Assembly: GCA_016931115.1 (NCBI GenBank)
Contig: JAFGFM010000117.1
Location: forward strand, 1 to 32,862
DNA length: 32,862 nt
Source of the DNA: Deltaproteobacteria bacterium
GTDB taxonomy: Bacteria; Desulfobacterota; DSM-4660; Desulfatiglandales; HGW-15
Direction: 5' to 3'
Positions 9,206-17,906 of the stretch are shown here, piece after piece; position 1 is the first letter of the stretch; every line of letters starts with the position of its first letter. Below the pieces are notes generated by a model. It did no database searches. It saw only the letters and a list, made by a program, of their open reading frames with translations, and was not told the origin of the DNA. The position numbers and the translations under genes are program-made.

Positions 9206-9851
9206 CGACAATCTCCATTACCTTTGTCATGTTATCTGCCAGTTGCTGATTATGAGTAACAATAACCATACTCAGACCCTCCTCTTCACGGATGCGGAGA
9301 AGAAGATCAACTATCTCTTTACCTGTATTTCTGTCAAGATTTCCTGTGGGTTCATCAGCAAGAAGTATCTTTGGATTCATCATGAGGGCCCTTGCTATGG
9401 CAACCCTCTGCTGCTCACCCCCGGAAAGCTCACCAACCCTGTGATTAAGGCGATTACCAAGCCCGACCTTGTTAAGCATGTTTCTTGCCATTTCCATTGC
9501 TTCCTTTTGCCCCATTCTCGATATAAGGGCCGGCATCAATGTATTTTCTATTGCATTAAATTCAGGGAGCAGGTGATGAAACTGGAAAACAAACCCTATC
9601 TCCCTGTTTCTCATGCGGCAGAGTGCCGTTTCATCAAGGCCAATAGTGGCCCGGCCATTGATCTTTACATTACCAGTGGAGGGAAGTTCAAGGGCGCCCA
9701 TAATATTCAGGAGTGTGGATTTACCTGCCCCTGATGCACCGATTATTGCCAGGGTGTCACCCTGATTAATTGTTATGCTGATCCCCTTGAGCACATCAAT
9801 GGTGTTCCCGTTATGTTTGTATGATTTATAGATATCTGTTAATTCAAGCAT
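9189..9851 (-). CDS. lolD: Lipoprotein-releasing system ATP-binding protein
   Basis: LolD is the ATPase of the inner-membrane ABC system that releases outer-membrane lipoproteins to LolA. The 220 residues contain Walker [10 protein letters not shown] (38-46), a Q-loop at Q90, the ABC signature [15 protein letters not shown] (from 142), Walker [13 protein letters not shown] (from 162), and the switch His in VTHN. It belongs to the MacB/LolD/FtsE subfamily, which could also fit other exporters, but the adjacent LolC-type permease settles the assignment. It starts 20 nt after the permease stop, and its end overlaps bamA. Confidence 0.95.
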   Translation of the reverse strand: MLELTDIYKSYKHNGNTIDVLKGISITINQGDTLAIIGASGAGKSTLLNIMGALELPSTGNVKINGRATIGLDETALCRMRNREIGFVFQFHHLLPEFNAIENTLMPALISRMGQKEAMEMARNMLNKVGLGNRLNHRVGELSGGEQQRVAIARALMMNPKILLADEPTGNLDRNTGKEIVDLLLRIREEEGLSMVIVTHNQQLADNMTKVMEIVDGKLQ

Positions 9852-9871
9852 TTATCAAATCCCAAAATCAT

Positions 9872-11095
9872 CTATTCATACCTCAGTGTCTCAACCGGGT
9901 TGAGCCGCGACGCGTGCCATGAGGGGTATATAGTTGTCAAAAATGATAATAGGAACCCTGCTATTGTCACAACCGCAACATCAGCATAATCAACCAGTAC
10001 AGGGAGGGTGGATACAGGATAGACATCAGAGGGTATCTCGATAAAAATATATTTTGAGATAAGGAAACAGATACCAAGCCCGGATATTACCCCTGCGAGG
10101 GTACCGGTTATGCCTACGATGAGACCCTGTATCATGAATATACTCATGATGCTCTTTTTTGAGGTGCCCATTGTCCGCAAAATAGCAATATCCTTTGCCT
10201 TTTCTAATACCGTCATAACAAGGACGCTGATGATATTAAGCGCCCCCACCATAACTATCATGATCTGTATGATGAACATGGCTGTTTTTTCCAGCTTGAG
10301 CGCCCCGAGCAGGCTGCGGTTGAACTCCTTCCAGTCTATGACCGAATAACCACTCCCGAGTATCTCCCTGATTTTTTTAGCTGAAATATCAGACTGTTCA
10401 GTATTATTCACCTTAACCTCAAGGTGTGTCGCCTTACCCTCCATACCAAAGAGCCTCTGTGCCTCGTCAAAGGATGAAAAGACAAGACGCTGGTCATACT
10501 CCATCAGCCCTGAAGAAAAAACACCAGAGACCCTGAAGTTTTGCTTTTTTGGGGTCCTGCCAAGGGGGGTAAGTTTTCCGTTTGGAGAATTGAGTTTAAT
10601 TATGTCCCCATCACCGATCCTGAGGCTTTTTGCCAGTTCAATGCCGATAATCACATTAGGGATATCTTCACCGGTACTTTTAAGGGATGAGATATCCCCG
10701 CTTTGCATCATATCCTTAATACCGATTATTGCATTTATTCTTTCAGGATCAACCCCTCGCAGAATTACCCCTGTGGCGTAGGAGGATTGGAGGATCAATT
10801 CTTTCATAACGGATGGAGATATATCTTTCACCCCATGAACAGATTTCAGGCTCTCTATGACCTTATCATAGTTGTTAATATTCCCTTCGTTGCTGCTTAC
10901 CCATATGTGGGGCATTATCCCTAAAGACCTTGACATGAGCTCTGACCTGAACCCGTTCATTACAGAAAGGACAACAATAAGGGACATCACACCAACCATT
11001 ACACCTAAAATGGAGATGACCGATATTATGGAGATAAAGGCCTGTTTTCGTTTTGCCTTCAGGTATCTCAGGCTTAAAAAAAGTTCAAGTATCAT
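9872..11095 (-). CDS. lolC: Lipoprotein-releasing system permease, LolC/LolE type
   Basis: This 407-residue permease has the FtsX/LolC architecture. TM1 is at about 20-46 (with the GVMVGVMSLIVVLSVMNGF signature), followed by a large periplasmic domain (47-270), then TM2 (271-298), TM3 (318-347) and TM4 (371-391), ending in the usual NPVETLRYE. It extracts mature lipoproteins from the inner membrane together with LolD. Only one permease gene is present; outside gammaproteobacteria a single protein often acts as a homodimer in place of LolC plus LolE. The ATG at 11095 starts one base after a terminator-like hairpin and T tract and has no good Shine-Dalgarno except the G run of that hairpin. Confidence 0.94.
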   Translation of the reverse strand: MILELFLSLRYLKAKRKQAFISIISVISILGVMVGVMSLIVVLSVMNGFRSELMSRSLGIMPHIWVSSNEGNINNYDKVIESLKSVHGVKDISPSVMKELILQSSYATGVILRGVDPERINAIIGIKDMMQSGDISSLKSTGEDIPNVIIGIELAKSLRIGDGDIIKLNSPNGKLTPLGRTPKKQNFRVSGVFSSGLMEYDQRLVFSSFDEAQRLFGMEGKATHLEVKVNNTEQSDISAKKIREILGSGYSVIDWKEFNRSLLGALKLEKTAMFIIQIMIVMVGALNIISVLVMTVLEKAKDIAILRTMGTSKKSIMSIFMIQGLIVGITGTLAGVISGLGICFLISKYIFIEIPSDVYPVSTLPVLVDYADVAVVTIAGFLLSFLTTIYPSWHASRLNPVETLRYE

Positions 11096-11096
11096 T

Positions 11097-11129
11097 AAAA
11101 AATGAAACCCCCGTGGAATTACACGGGGG
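11097..11129 (-). terminator. Rho-independent terminator or attenuator between lysS and lolC
   Basis: On the minus strand an 8-bp GC-rich stem, CCCCCGTG with CACGGGGG (6-nt loop), spans 11129-11108 and is followed by TTTCATTTTTT. It begins 13 nt after the lysS stop and ends directly at the lolC start codon. The 3' arm holds the only G run that could serve as a lolC ribosome-binding site, so the same hairpin could both stop lysS transcripts and mask lolC translation. Confidence 0.8.
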
Positions 11130-11142
11130 TATTCCTTTCATG

Positions 11143-12627
11143 TCATTGCTGTTTATGTCTCATATGAGGGAAGAGAATTACATCCCTGATTGATGGCGAA
11201 TCAGTCAGAAGCATGATCACCCTGTCTATACCTATACCCTCTCCTGCAGTAGGTGGCAGGCCATATTCAAGGGCAGTGACAAAATCTTCATCCATATACT
11301 GCGCCTCATCATCTCCGGCCTCTCTCAAGGCCACCTGCTTTTCAAACCTTCCACGCTGATCATCCGGGTCATTAAGCTCTGTAAATGCGTTAGCGATCTC
11401 TTTTCCGGTAATGTAGAGCTCAAATCTATCTACGATATCAGGGTCTTGATCATTCTTCCTTGATAAGGGGGATATCTCTGTGGGATATCCTGTAACAAAT
11501 GTGGGATTGATTAGCTTGTGCTCAACAAGCTCGTCAAAGATCTTTTCAAGCACCCTTACATGGCTGTCTGTCTTAAGGATGGGTATCTTTTTTGACTGGG
11601 CAAAATTAACTGCCGCCTCAAAATCCTTTAACACCTCATCGCCTGTGCCGCCTATATCCCTGATAGCATCATAGAGTGAGATCCTTTTCCAGGGGGGTGT
11701 AAAATCTATCTTTTCACCCTGATACTCTATTACAAGGCTCCCCTTTATCTCTGTAAGAAGCCTGCTGAACAGCTCTTCAGTAAGAAGCATCAGCTCTTCA
11801 TAGGTTGCATAGGCCATGTAGAACTCTATCATGGTAAACTCAGGGTTGTGTTTTACTGATATACCCTCATTCCTGAAATTCCTGTTTATCTCATATACCC
11901 TGTCAAAACCGCCCACAACAAGCCTCTTTAAAAAGAGCTCAGGCGCGATCCTCAGATAAAGGTCCATGCCCAGGGCATTGTGATAGGTTTTAAATGGCTT
12001 TGCTGTTGCACCGCCAGGAATGGTCTGCATCATGGGTGTTTCCACCTCAAGAAAGCCCTGTGAGTTGAAGTAGTCCCTGAAGAAACTGATTATCTTGCTT
12101 CTCGTTATAAAGACATCCCTTACGTCATCATTAACAATAAGATCTACATACCGCTGCCTGTATCGTGTTTCAACATCCGTGAGCCCGTGCCATTTTTCAG
12201 GGAGAGGCCTCAGGGATTTGGTAAGAAGCTTTATTTCTGTAGCAAGTATGGTCAGCTCATCGGTCTTTGTTTTGAAAAATGAGCCTGTTATGCCTATATA
12301 GTCGCCTATATCCATGAGTTTAAAGAGCTCATATCCCGCATCACCCACCTTGTCCTTTCTGATGTATGCCTGTATCTTTCCAGCGTTGTCTTTGATATGG
12401 ATAAATGCGGCCTTTCCGAATACCCTCATAGCCATTATCCTGCCGGCAAAGGTGTATGGGGTGGTATCTTTTTCGAGCTCTTCACCCGAAATCCCTCCGA
12501 ACTTTTCTATGGCCTTTTTTGAATCAAAGTTGAATTTGTACCCTGCAGGAAAGGGGTTAATGCCTAATTCTTTTAACCGATCAATTTTTTTTCTGCGATC
12601 TTCAGTTACTGTGCTTGTTTTTTCCAT
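11143..12627 (-). CDS. lysS: Lysyl-tRNA synthetase, class II
   Basis: LysS charges tRNA-Lys with lysine. The 494 residues have the N-terminal OB-fold anticodon-binding domain (about 55-150) and a class II catalytic core. Motif 2 is [20 protein letters not shown] and the C-terminal motif 3 is [19 protein letters not shown], ending in VILFPHMR. It is the promoter-proximal gene of the run, as in many deltaproteobacteria where lysS precedes lolCD. The ribosome-binding site is weak (a GCGG about 11 nt upstream). The protein looks complete. Confidence 0.97.
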   Translation of the reverse strand: MEKTSTVTEDRRKKIDRLKELGINPFPAGYKFNFDSKKAIEKFGGISGEELEKDTTPYTFAGRIMAMRVFGKAAFIHIKDNAGKIQAYIRKDKVGDAGYELFKLMDIGDYIGITGSFFKTKTDELTILATEIKLLTKSLRPLPEKWHGLTDVETRYRQRYVDLIVNDDVRDVFITRSKIISFFRDYFNSQGFLEVETPMMQTIPGGATAKPFKTYHNALGMDLYLRIAPELFLKRLVVGGFDRVYEINRNFRNEGISVKHNPEFTMIEFYMAYATYEELMLLTEELFSRLLTEIKGSLVIEYQGEKIDFTPPWKRISLYDAIRDIGGTGDEVLKDFEAAVNFAQSKKIPILKTDSHVRVLEKIFDELVEHKLINPTFVTGYPTEISPLSRKNDQDPDIVDRFELYITGKEIANAFTELNDPDDQRGRFEKQVALREAGDDEAQYMDEDFVTALEYGLPPTAGEGIGIDRVIMLLTDSPSIRDVILFPHMRHKQQ

Positions 12628-13000
12628 AATTAATAAACCGCTATAAGTATTTAAAATAATAGTAAATGATTAATTTTTTTAGTTATTTTAATAATTTGAA
12701 CATTTTCTTTTAATCCATATACCTTTCTTAGTCAAGGTAAAAGATGGCAGAAATAGGCCCCATAACCCGGTTTAGACACGATATCAGGGGTTTTGTTCCT
12801 GCTTATTTTTACAGAAGAGAAAAAGAGTAAAAATCCAGCAGGACACAAATTATCACCAGATGAAAATTGTTTGATATTAGTCTTAATATGGTCTTAATTA
12901 GAGTTAAAAACTGTATCTCCCAATAAATGTTCCGGAACAACCGCTCATCCAGAAAGTAAATCAATTATTTAAAGGCCTTATGACTATAGCAGACAACTTT
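12628..13000. other. Intergenic region upstream of lysS
   Basis: This is a 373-bp AT-rich gap. It holds the candidate lysS promoter and a perfect 12-bp palindrome, TGTTCCGGAACA, at 12928-12939. It also holds a short plus-strand reading frame at 12744-12830 (28 codons, starting MAEIGPITRF, with AAGG about 6 nt ahead) for which I recognise no homologue. I see no tRNA, riboswitch or recognisable gene remnant. Confidence 0.5.
12707..12735 (-). promoter_or_regulatory. Candidate sigma70 promoter of the lysS operon
   Basis: The minus strand reads TTGACT (12735-12730), a 17-nt spacer, then TAAAAG (12712-12707). These match the consensus at 5 of 6 and 4 of 6 positions. The position gives a leader of roughly 75 nt before the lysS ATG. 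No other promoter-like pair stands out between 12628 and 12740. Confidence 0.45.
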
Positions 13001-13573
13001 TTAATTAACAGGACCCTGGGGCTGAGCAGATATACGTTCAACAGTAATCTTTTGTGTGTTAGGCATAGTTGACGGGCCGGCTCCGCCCATTCCTCCTCCA
13101 CCCATGCCCATACCGCCACCCATACCGCCGCTCATGCCCATACCACCGCCCCGTCTGCCTCCAAAACCTGGATTACGGTCTTTAAATTCCATTTTTATTA
13201 TTTCGCCCTTGATTTTTCCTTGATAATCAGATGTCATTTTCATCTGGCCGAATGTCGAGTTAACAGTAAAAGATATTTTATTCCCTTGAATTTTACCATC
13301 CTCAATAGGTGTCCATTGCCCAGGAGCTCTACTTATGCTTCCTTTGAGAAGATCACCTTCCCTTTTAAAGCTAAAAGTCATCTGTATTTTCGGGGCAGGC
13401 TGCATGGCCCCTCCTCCACCACCCGGCATACCATACATCCCCATCATGGCAGGTTGCTTGCGTTCAAACTCTCCTCTCCATGTACCGTCAATATTAATTG
13501 GTGTCTTATTTGAAGACATACCTGCACAACCGGCAACCAGTAAAAACAAAAAAATAATCGCAATTTTTTTCAT
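13001..13573 (-). CDS. Met/Gly-rich lipoprotein of unknown function
   Basis: This 190-residue protein has a lipoprotein signal (MKKIAIIFLFLLVAGC, lipobox LVAGC, lipidated Cys16). The core (about 28-135) reads as a small beta-barrel-like domain (GTWRGEF, PIEDGKIQGNKISF), a pattern seen in bacterial proteins without assigned function. It is interrupted by a Met/Gly/Pro stretch (about 42-60). The tail (about 135-170) is almost entirely Gly and Met. Met-rich sequences often bind Cu(I) or Ag(I), and the preceding gene is CopZ-like, so metal handling is a reasonable but unproven guess. AAAGGAG lies 11 nt before the ATG. It starts 40 nt downstream of the HMA gene, likely co-transcribed. Confidence 0.8.
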   Translation of the reverse strand: MKKIAIIFLFLLVAGCAGMSSNKTPINIDGTWRGEFERKQPAMMGMYGMPGGGGGAMQPAPKIQMTFSFKREGDLLKGSISRAPGQWTPIEDGKIQGNKISFTVNSTFGQMKMTSDYQGKIKGEIIKMEFKDRNPGFGGRRGGGMGMSGGMGGGMGMGGGGMGGAGPSTMPNTQKITVERISAQPQGPVN

Positions 13574-13613
13574 GACAGATTTACTCCTTTTGTTTTGTTA
13601 ATAAAATAGTACG

Positions 13614-13820
13614 TTAATCATCAGGTGGAAAATTCATATCAATAAGGGTTTCACAAATGGTTTTAAGCGTATCAGGGGTTTCATATTCTACTGTTATCAC
13701 CTTTTTTTCAGGGTCTCCATCCACCTTTAATACCCCGCTGACCTCTTGAAGCTCGTTTTTTATACTCTTTACGCAGTGACCGCAGGATATATTTGGGATA
13801 TGAAAGGTTTTTGTAGTCAT
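13614..13820 (-). CDS. Heavy-metal-associated (HMA) domain protein, CopZ-like
   Basis: This 68-residue single-domain HMA protein has the beta-alpha-beta-beta-alpha-beta pattern and the metal site CGHC (C13, C16) after FHIPNIS. Such proteins bind Cu(I) or other soft metals and pass them to P-type ATPases or regulators. The CGHC variant with His between the Cys is common in bacterial and mercury-type relatives, so the metal is not certain. The ATG has GAGG 8 nt upstream. The next gene encodes a Met-rich lipoprotein; no CopA or MerA is in the window. Confidence 0.9.
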   Translation of the reverse strand: MTTKTFHIPNISCGHCVKSIKNELQEVSGVLKVDGDPEKKVITVEYETPDTLKTICETLIDMNFPPDD

Positions 13821-13900
13821 ATTTGATCCTCAATTCATCTTATATTCAAGCCAGTGACATTAAACATCTATCAAAAATATGAACACTGTGCCTACGATAT

Positions 13901-13942
13901 GCATCCTCCTGATTTGATCAGTTGTTAAAATCAGGAGGATGC
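13901..13942. repeat. 15-bp perfect inverted repeat downstream of the SDR gene
   Basis: Arms GCATCCTCCTGATTT (13901-13915) and its exact complement (13928-13942) flank a 12-nt loop, starting 8 nt past the SDR stop. There is no T tract on either side, so it is not a classical terminator. It could protect the mRNA 3' end or act in Rho-linked ending. The stem contains AGGAGG and its complement. Confidence 0.75.
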
Positions 13943-13950
13943 ACCAATCT

Positions 13951-14712
13951 CTACATTACAGAGGCGCCTGATACGTGCAGCACCTGGCCGCTTATATCTA
14001 TGGATACATCAGAGGCAAAGAAGAGTGTTGCATTTGCAATATCCTGAGCTGATGTGGCTCTTCCAAGGGGGAGCTCTTTTTTCAGAAACTCAATAACCGC
14101 CTGTTTATCAGGGGCCTTGATAAAATTAGTGGGCGCAGGGCCGGGTGCAACGCAGTTTACCCTTATCCTGTTCTTTGCCTCAGCGGTTGCAAGCTGTTTT
14201 GTAAACACATCAAGGGCGCCCTTTGCCTGTGCATAAACGCCTACGCCGTGTATATACATGTGTGAGCTACCTGAACCAATATTGACAATGGCCCCCTTTC
14301 CCTTTTTTCTCATACAGGGAAGAACCGCTGCTGATACAAACATTGGTGAAAAGAGATTGAGTGCTACCTCCTTAGTCCAGACGGCAGGGTCCTGCTCCTC
14401 AAAGGGACCATTAGACATAATAGCGCCTGCCACATTACACAGGATATCAATGTCACCCAGATTGCTGATCATCTCCTTTACCATAGCCTCCACTTCAGCC
14501 TTGTTTGTAACATCGGCCTTTACAGCTATGCTCTTTACGCCAAGTGCCTTAACTGCCTCGCAGGTGAGCTTTGCATCATCAAGATTGATATCTGTTACAC
14601 CCACTGCTGCGCAACCTTCCCTTGCAAGTGAGAGGGCGATCTCCCTGCCAAAACCTATCTGGCTACCTGCCCCTGTTACCAGTGCTACCTGTCCTTTAAA
14701 CCCAAGATCCAT
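13951..14712 (-). CDS. Short-chain dehydrogenase/reductase (SDR)
   Basis: This 253-residue classical SDR has a cofactor loop TGAGSQIGFG (13-22; a slight variant of TGxxxGIG), NVAG (93-96), N119, catalytic Ser near 147, and the YxxxK pair Y160/K164. The acidic D41 after the second strand suggests preference for NAD over NADP. The sequence resembles FabG- and BadH-like enzymes that oxidise hydroxyacyl-CoA or hydroxyacyl-ACP substrates; the real substrate is unknown. AAGGAGGAG lies 5 nt before the ATG. It is not tightly linked to a neighbour: 146 bp separate it from the upstream kinase-like gene. Confidence 0.93.
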   Translation of the reverse strand: MDLGFKGQVALVTGAGSQIGFGREIALSLAREGCAAVGVTDINLDDAKLTCEAVKALGVKSIAVKADVTNKAEVEAMVKEMISNLGDIDILCNVAGAIMSNGPFEEQDPAVWTKEVALNLFSPMFVSAAVLPCMRKKGKGAIVNIGSGSSHMYIHGVGVYAQAKGALDVFTKQLATAEAKNRIRVNCVAPGPAPTNFIKAPDKQAVIEFLKKELPLGRATSAQDIANATLFFASDVSIDISGQVLHVSGASVM

Positions 14713-14858
14713 TTGCTCCTCCTTACCTTCTGTTGTAAAAACGTTATATGCGTGATCGATCCAATATATTGATTTTTTAAGCGAAACAGTGAGCTACCAC
14801 AAGTTATTTTATTTATCAAGCCCTCATTTATTTGAACATTCAAACAGGCTTTTATCTT

Positions 14859-15671
14859 TTACCACTGCCAGTCAGCCCCTATCCCTGCCTCATTTATCAC
14901 CTCTGTAACACCTTCAACCCCTCTTGTAACCTCATCGATTGCCATGAGGGCCTTTTTCGAACCAACGCTGCCTGATATGGTCACCTTCCCATTATCGCTA
15001 GCCACCTGAAGATTTGAATTGTTTGTCCTTTTATCCTTTGTAAGTGCGGCCCATACCAGACTGCTCAGCACCTGATTATCAAGTGCACGCATAGAGTTTT
15101 CATCAGGCTTAAACTGATCCATGCCAGCCATCTGTGCGATAATATCTACAGCTCCCTCCACGCTAATACGGTCAAGATTAATGACAATATCGTATAGTGC
15201 AGGGTCATTCCAGTCTACGCCGTATAAAAACCTTGTCCAGTTGAGACCCTGTTTATCAAGTTTTTTGATAAAGCTAATGGCCTTTTTGCGTGTCAGCTTT
15301 TTATCTTCTATTGCCGCCTTGATGCGGAATTCCATGTCTGCAATCACCCTTACACAGATCACATGGGAAATATTACCAAGGAGCAGGTGACCTGCATAAC
15401 CGTGATAGACAAGGTCATTTTCTTTGGCCCTTTTGAGCAGGGCATATCTGACATAATTAAGATGTGCGATCTTTTTTGATGGGGTCTCTATCCATGCCTT
15501 TGGAGGTGTCTCCATAGCAGCGGTGAGTTTACTCTCAGGCACACCGAACTCCTCGGCTGCATCAAGTATTATCTCCTTGCTGATGCATGGATAGTTTAGT
15601 TTACGGCCCAACTCCTCTGCTACTGCCTTACCCCCACTGTACGTGCCTCTTGAAATCGTGATAATAGCCAT
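14859..15671 (-). CDS. Cytidylate kinase-like protein fused to a BON domain
   Basis: In this 270-residue protein, residues 1-185 match the cytidylate-kinase-like family: ITISRGTYSGGKAVAEEL at the N-terminus is a P-loop variant, followed by LVYHGYAGHLLL and ICVRVIADMEFRI, typical of these proteins. Residues about 196-265 form a BON domain (VASDNGKVTISGSVGS, VTEVINEAGI), usually a phospholipid- or ligand-binding module of envelope or stress proteins. No signal peptide is visible, so it is cytoplasmic. True CMP kinase activity is doubtful because the NMP-binding segment is short. AAGGAGG lies 4 nt before the ATG. It is divergent from dapL across 229 bp. Confidence 0.85.
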   Translation of the reverse strand: MAIITISRGTYSGGKAVAEELGRKLNYPCISKEIILDAAEEFGVPESKLTAAMETPPKAWIETPSKKIAHLNYVRYALLKRAKENDLVYHGYAGHLLLGNISHVICVRVIADMEFRIKAAIEDKKLTRKKAISFIKKLDKQGLNWTRFLYGVDWNDPALYDIVINLDRISVEGAVDIIAQMAGMDQFKPDENSMRALDNQVLSSLVWAALTKDKRTNNSNLQVASDNGKVTISGSVGSKKALMAIDEVTRGVEGVTEVINEAGIGADWQW

Positions 15672-15900
15672 AAAACCTCCTTATATTATAGGTTTGGATT
15701 ATAAAAAACTTACAAATTCAACCCTGCATACAAACAAAGCCATGACTAAATTATTCTCTGTATTGTATATCACGACTAGCGCCTTTGCAAACGATGAGTT
15801 CATTATCTAAAAATAAAAACAGGTTTTAAAAAATCTTTCTTTTTAATGCATTTATGTCTATAACGCTTTTAAAAATAAGCTATTCTAGCCGGAGGAAATA

Positions 15901-17124
15901 ATGATAAGGATAAACGAGAACTACAAAAAACTTCAGTCATCTTACCTGTTTTCAGATATTGCAAAGAGGGTTAGCGCCTTTCAGAAGGAAAACCCTGAAA
16001 AAAAGATAATAAAGCTGGGGATCGGAGATGTTACAAGGCCGCTCCCTCAGGCGTGTATTGATGCCATGCACATGGCAGCGGATGAGATGAACGATATTAA
16101 AACCTTCAGGGGATACGGCCCCGAGCAGGGTTATGATTTTTTAAGGGAGGCCATTGCAAAGAACGATTACCAGCTTAATGGCATTGATGTTGCCCCTGAT
16201 GAGGTCTTTGTGAGCGATGGCGCAAAGTGTGACTGTGGAAACATACAGGAGATATTTGCATCAGATATTACTGTTGCCATACCTGACCCTGTTTACCCGG
16301 TCTACCTTGATACCAATGTGATGGCAGGCCGAACCGGTTTTTATAAAGAGGGGCGGTATGAGGGTATTGTTTATCTTGATGGCACTGCTGAAAACGGGTT
16401 TGTGCCTGAGCTCCCAAATAAGAAGGTTGACCTTATATATCTCTGCTTCCCGAACAACCCGACAGGCGCAACCATCTCAAGGGATGAACTAAAAAGATGG
16501 GTTGATTACGCGAGGGCGAACAGGGCAGTAATCCTCTATGATGCAGCATATGAGGCATTTATAAGGGACGATGCCCTGCCGAAATCCATATTTGAGATAG
16601 AAGGTGCAAGAGATGTTGCCATAGAGTTCAGGAGTTTTTCAAAAACCGCTGGCTTTACAGGCATAAGGTGTGCATTTACAGTCGTGCCCAAGAGCTGCTG
16701 CGCATATACATCAGATGGCGAAAAGGTGGCACTTAACGGCCTTTGGAACCGCAGACACACCACCAAGTTCAACAGTGTGTCATACCCTGTTCAGAGGGCA
16801 GCAGAGGCAGTATACAGCAGCGAGGGCAAGAAGCAGGTAAGGGCGTTATCCGATTATTACCTTAAAAACGCAGCGCTAATAAGGAAGGAGATGGCAGCCC
16901 TTGGATTTGACTGCATAGGAGGTGAAAACTCCCCCTACATCTGGGTAAATGGTAAGACCGATTCATGGGCATTTTTTGACAGGCTTCTTAAGGAGGCCGG
17001 TGTTGTTGTTACGCCTGGCGCAGGCTTTGGAAAATGCGGACAGGGCTATATAAGGATAAGCGCATTCAACAACTATGAGGATGTGCAGAAGGCAATGGAG
17101 CGTATAAAGGAAGCGCTCGAATAG
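15901..17124 (+). CDS. dapL: LL-diaminopimelate aminotransferase
   Basis: DapL converts tetrahydrodipicolinate directly to LL-diaminopimelate with glutamate as amino donor, feeding lysine and peptidoglycan synthesis. The 407 residues are close to the usual 410. PLP-site residues are visible: SDGAKCD (105-111), FPNNPTG (183-189), YDAAYEAF (from 213), and the Schiff-base Lys K249 in [15 protein letters not shown] lies 6 nt before the ATG. The 229-bp divergent region upstream shows no lysine riboswitch that I can recognise. rsmE follows by 31 nt. Confidence 0.96.
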   Translation: MIRINENYKKLQSSYLFSDIAKRVSAFQKENPEKKIIKLGIGDVTRPLPQACIDAMHMAADEMNDIKTFRGYGPEQGYDFLREAIAKNDYQLNGIDVAPDEVFVSDGAKCDCGNIQEIFASDITVAIPDPVYPVYLDTNVMAGRTGFYKEGRYEGIVYLDGTAENGFVPELPNKKVDLIYLCFPNNPTGATISRDELKRWVDYARANRAVILYDAAYEAFIRDDALPKSIFEIEGARDVAIEFRSFSKTAGFTGIRCAFTVVPKSCCAYTSDGEKVALNGLWNRRHTTKFNSVSYPVQRAAEAVYSSEGKKQVRALSDYYLKNAALIRKEMAALGFDCIGGENSPYIWVNGKTDSWAFFDRLLKEAGVVVTPGAGFGKCGQGYIRISAFNNYEDVQKAMERIKEALE

Positions 17125-17155
17125 TTAAAACCCATCATGGATATGCGGGTCGTTT

Positions 17156-17902
17156 ATGAGACGCTTTTTTATTGAGGAGATAATAGAGAAGGATGGCCTC
17201 TGCCTGATCCCTGAAAAGGAGGCAAGGCACATGATCAAGGTCCTGAGGATGAAGGCAAACGACCCCTTTATCCTCATAACAGGAAAGGGTGAGGGCTTTG
17301 AGGCGGTTATTGAAACCGCCTCACATAAGGTTGTTTATGCACGCATTATAAAGGCTCTGCCCACTGGCCCATCGTCACCGATCAATATAGAAATCTGCCA
17401 GGCAATTTTAAAACCGCGCATTATGGACTACATGATAGAAAAGACATCCGAACTGGGTGTTTCACGCATACAGCCCTTTTATTCGGAAAGGACCATAATC
17501 AAACCTGATAAAGATTCTGCCTCAAACAAAATAAGACACTGGCGGATGATAGCCCAGAGCGCCCTTAAACAGTGCGGAAGGCCGGCACCTGCGGTGATAG
17601 CTGAACCGTCCGGTTTTAAAGAGATGGTACAGGCGGTCGCTGATAAAGATGGGGTTAAAGTGGTGCTGTGGGAAGGGGAACAGCGTTCTGACCTCAAGAC
17701 ACTTCTAAGGGAAAAAGAGACGACAGAAGTCTTTACAGGGATAATCGGCCCGGAAGGGGGCTTTACTGGTCAGGAGGTTAACCTGATGATGGAGGCTGGG
17801 ATTACACCGGTATCTGTCGGGACAAGGATATTAAGGGCAGAGACCGCTGCCATTGCCCTTACTACCATTATCCAGTATGAGTGGGGTGACCTGGGGATAT
17901 AA
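17156..17902 (+). CDS. rsmE: 16S rRNA m3U1498 methyltransferase
   Basis: RsmE methylates N3 of U1498 in 16S rRNA using SAM. The 248-residue SPOUT protein has an N-terminal PUA-like domain (about 1-72) and the C-terminal trefoil knot: QSALKQCGR (134-142), GPEGGFTGQEV (198-208) and GTRILRAETA (222-231). Length is normal. It lies 31 nt downstream of dapL with only a weak GCGGG ribosome-binding site, so it is probably expressed from the dapL promoter. Its stop is 4 nt from the stop of the convergent acetyltransferase gene. Confidence 0.96.
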   Translation: MRRFFIEEIIEKDGLCLIPEKEARHMIKVLRMKANDPFILITGKGEGFEAVIETASHKVVYARIIKALPTGPSSPINIEICQAILKPRIMDYMIEKTSELGVSRIQPFYSERTIIKPDKDSASNKIRHWRMIAQSALKQCGRPAPAVIAEPSGFKEMVQAVADKDGVKVVLWEGEQRSDLKTLLREKETTEVFTGIIGPEGGFTGQEVNLMMEAGITPVSVGTRILRAETAAIALTTIIQYEWGDLGI

Positions 17903-17906
17903 CCTC

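Noticed and set aside
12744-12830. 28-codon plus-strand frame as a gene
   Set aside because: It has a passable ribosome-binding site but no recognisable homologue and chance occurrence is likely; it is only mentioned under the intergenic entry.
15672-15900. Lysine riboswitch upstream of dapL
   Set aside because: I saw no L-box-like set of conserved stems, and the gap has no terminator or anti-terminator pair before dapL.
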